Assembly: GCA_032173965.1 (NCBI GenBank)
Contig: JAVUNC010000004.1
Location: forward strand, 59,457,501 to 59,521,500
DNA length: 64,000 bases
Direction: 5' to 3'
Origin: Sitta carolinensis
Taxonomy: Eukaryota; Chordata; Aves; Passeriformes; Sittidae
This document shows positions 60,947-64,000 of the stretch, one piece after another (the first letter of the stretch is position 1; every line of letters starts with the position of its first letter). The notes beneath the pieces are model-generated. The model was not told the origin of the DNA. It was given only the letters and a program-made list of their open reading frames with translations, and made no database searches. The position numbers were made by a program, and so were the translations under genes.

Positions 60947-63900
60947 TAAATTATAAATATGATTTTCCTAATTTGACATCTCATGTAATCTGAATTGTCT
61001 CTAGAGCTGGTTTCCTAATGTCCACTGAAATTCACTTTGTCTGCATAGATCTCCTGAGCCACGAATCTACTTTTTGTGGATTTACTCTTATCCTTGCAAA
61101 GATAGGTGTATTGCCTATTGTGAATACACTTTCTTTCATTGGGAGGATTTGAAAAGGCTTACATTTGATGACACTTCCAAGTTATACTTGCTTCGGTTTT
61201 GATTGAAGTATTGTTTACTTTATTGTCCTCAATGATCATTGTACGTGGTAAGGAAGAGATTTTGCCCTTCAGATTTTTTTCCTCAATTGTTTCTACTCAA
61301 TACAGATTGAGTATCTGAGGCCCCTTAAACCAGAGCTAACAGCAAAGAAACAAAATGATTTCGTAAGAATTTGGATGCCATCTTAGTTCCCCAACATAAG
61401 GCAGTTAGTTTCTCACCAATGGTAAGAAAGCATGCTTACAGTTCATACATATTGAGCTATATCTCTTTCCCTCTCTTGGCAAAATGTCATTTTCACAAGG
61501 TCCTCGTGACCTGTTTTGGGGGGCAAGCCACTACGTCTTCATCGTCCAACGACACCTTTGTAAATCACCTTTTGTCCTTCAGAGAAATAGGCTACCAACA
61601 AGTATTGGGAGATTATTCAGAAACCTCTGGTCTGGAGGTGTCATATTCATTTTGGAAATCAATTTCGATGTTCTTCCCGGTCACCTCTTTGTCAGTAAAG
61701 ATTCTAGCTTGCCAGGCTGATGAGTTCAACTGGGACATTTTCTGAGCCCTGATATTGATTCTCCTCAGGATTTATATGCTCATATGATCGTAGACAGCCT
61801 TCCTTGGAGCTAGTACTATGTTCAAATGCAGCAAATGAGCAATAATTACCTTTGTGAACAGAGGGTCTCAACCATTAAAACCACTGTCTGATGCTCTAAC
61901 TGTAGCAATCATCCTACATTCAGCAGGGAACTGGAGATATTTGACTACAAATTTACCTGACTGCTTGCAGCATATTGTCAGAAGATTGCTTTACAATCAC
62001 TTATTCTTCCTGGAGATTTCTCAGTGCTTGTAATTTCCCATTTATAGATCAGTTTCATTCCTTTTTTGCTGAATTTTATATGTACCAAGACCTCATCATA
62101 TAGATTTCTATCTGGCCAGCTTTACTGGAAAATTATTTGCTTTCTCCTGTTCTGGTAGGAGCCATAATGTTGCAAATTCTTATTCTCTTCATAACACACA
62201 AAGCAGAGTATGACAAAAGGTATTACTGGGAATAATTTTCCATTCTTCAGTTTACATCTTAACACCAGTGTAGACAAAGTCATGAATAGTTATGGGAAGT
62301 ACTTTAGAAGTGTTGTGTTATATTGCCATGTTCTCTGTGTGAAACTCCCCTTGAAGTCAATAAGAGTTGTGTATGCTATTCAGTGGCATAATCAGGCAAT
62401 AAATTATGAAAGCTCTGCAAACACCAAACATAACAAGCCACAAACAAATGACATTAACAAGTGACAAAAATACCCAGTAAAAGAGTTAAAGCTAATAGTT
62501 TTGAATATGATGAAATTCCTGTGGCTGGTAGGATTTAGCTACCTCTAGTAAGTGGGTTAAAAGGAGAAGCTTACATTGTGCCCTGCCTACTGCAGTGTTT
62601 CCAGGCTTTTCCACTCAGACAGTGAATCTCAATTGCAACTACAATGGAAAACAAGGCCAAATGGAGACTTGTGTGCTCCAGCATTGCGGCATTTTCCTTT
62701 TTCTAGGACGCCTCATAGGTGGCTTTGTTGGTGCTCAAATTTAATCTTCAGAAGAGTTTAAAACAGATCTAACATAAAATAGCATTTTAAGTCAGTGGTA
62801 ATGCTAGATGCTTGAAATCTTCTCCCAGAATCCTTGCTTCAAGAAAACCTGTCTGCAAAAAGTGCATTTGAAAGTCTGGATTTTTTTTCCACAGTACATT
62901 CTAAATAAAATGTCAAAATAGAATTTTCCAAAATGACCACTTTAAGCCTATAATCCAAAATGGAATTACTAAAAAATTTAGAAGATCATGATACAAACAA
63001 AAGGGACTGAGAAATGTGAGCCTTGTATTGACTAAAAGTGACATTCTGAAATTGTTCTCTCAGATCTTAAAAGCCAATTAAGAATAAACACAGGATCCCA
63101 GAGGTCTGAGTTTGCTGTAGGCTTTAGAGCTGACTTACAAGAAACAAGATCTTTTAGAATACAGCCCTGCTTGTCCTCAGAGTATTTGTAATGGCAAGAT
63201 GATTGTGTGCTGTGATGCTGCAGCTGTTATCAGAAGCCAGCAGTTTATCATAAAACAAAAGAGAAACTGGCTGTCACTGCAAGGGTTTTTCTACCTTTGC
63301 TTTTGGAGGATGCACCCATGGCACTCCCTGGACGGTAAAGGTTTCTGACTCTGACTATGAGAAGCATTTTTGCTTTACTGCTTGCAGAGTAATTCTGAAG
63401 CCCAGGCTATAAGTGGGGATGTGAGCTCCAGCCAGCCCTGCTTTTAGAGCAGTGCTAGACTGGCCAAAAATCAATAGGGTTGACTCAGCTTCTTCTGATA
63501 CCATTTTCTTTTGGCTAGAATAAACTGAAACTGCTTCAGGTAATTTGGCTTGAAAGAAGACTCGTGACTTCCTGCTCACTCTTGCTTACTGTACAAAAAG
63601 AAATAACGATGCAGAAGAGGCCTTAGTCTTCCAATACCCTCCACTCAAAAGCAACTGCATTACCAGGGAGGTGCTGCCTTCCTCTGTCAACATTAAGGAT
63701 ATCTGGCCAGTGGTTTCACCATTAGGTCAGTGGATCTGTTTACTGTAGGTTTGGGTACCAGTTGGAGAGGATGAGCATTCAACAGAGGAAGGGCTCCACA
63801 ACAAAGACAAATCAATCCTCTCTTGGCTTGTTTTAAACTGTGTCTGATACCATAGACCTCATCTAAGAGTTCAAAGCTGAAATCCAGATTCAGCCAGCAT

Positions 63901-64000
63901 CCAATCCTGTGCCAAGTGGTCCGTCACTCTAGAACATTGAATTATGCCACCTGAGCACACAAGGCTCAACCTCACTATTCACAGGTTTTCTTGTTCCTTT
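60947..64000. other. Non-coding DNA, no gene recognised; CpG-bearing open patch at 61.48-61.75 kb
   Basis: Mostly AT-rich and featureless. Between 61484 and 61745 CpG sites are denser than in the surroundings and both strands carry open frames: 124 and 78 codons on plus, and about 45 on minus starting MSQLNSSAWQARIFTDKEVT. This is suggestive of a decayed retrocopy of a coding sequence, but I cannot match it to a gene. Confidence 0.35.

Noticed and set aside
1..64000. Bacterial or phage-type systems, CRISPR arrays, operons
   Set aside because: Base composition, introns, CR1 and LTR elements show a vertebrate genome; no regularly spaced repeats with unique spacers or clustered long open frames exist here.

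Overview
The window is vertebrate nuclear DNA, almost certainly from a bird. Four things support this: split coding exons with GT-AG introns that match a vertebrate NADPH oxidase, several chicken-repeat-1 (CR1) LINE tails, a solo retroviral LTR of a type common in bird genomes, and a low-GC background of single-copy DNA. I see no bacterial genes, operons, CRISPR arrays, rRNA or tRNA genes. Most open frames here are chance frames in AT-rich DNA or readings of tandem repeats.

The only gene I can support is the 5' end of a NOX-family NADPH oxidase on the minus strand, best matched to NOX3. Coding exon 1 (2459-2503), exon 2 (1696-1791) and exon 3 (1383-1493) join in phase 0 at consensus splice sites. 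Together they give the first 84 residues: the amino terminus, the first transmembrane helix, the first loop and the start of the second helix. The remaining exons, which encode the heme-binding histidines and the FAD/NADPH domain, lie to the left of position 1. Transcription starts a little right of 2503 and runs leftward.

From about 2.6 kb to 64 kb I find no confident exon, which fits a gene desert upstream of NOX3. In human the NOX3 5' end faces a long gene-poor interval before ARID1B; that this window is the orthologous interval is an inference. The desert holds an imperfect hairpin present in two copies (3544-3782), a 40-T tract next to a G-quadruplex motif (4908-4988), a rearranged CR1 (6885-7615), a GC-rich minisatellite (9304-9650), a solo LTR (12897-13459), an 834-bp pure purine tract built from three repeat units in series (21244-22077), a CpG-rich islet (25801-26085), three traces of ancient MIR/L2-type repeats (about 10.4, 43.0 and 53.2 kb), a cluster of simple repeats (55.1-55.6 kb), two further CR1 3' tails (59.2-59.7 and 60.7-60.9 kb) and two AT-rich segments that read like conserved non-coding elements (30.6 and 58.4 kb).

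No multi-gene system is visible. The items most worth following up are the unannotated-looking NOX3 start, the tripartite purine satellite, the twin hairpins, and a short minus-strand open frame ending just before a polyadenylation signal (40.1 kb).
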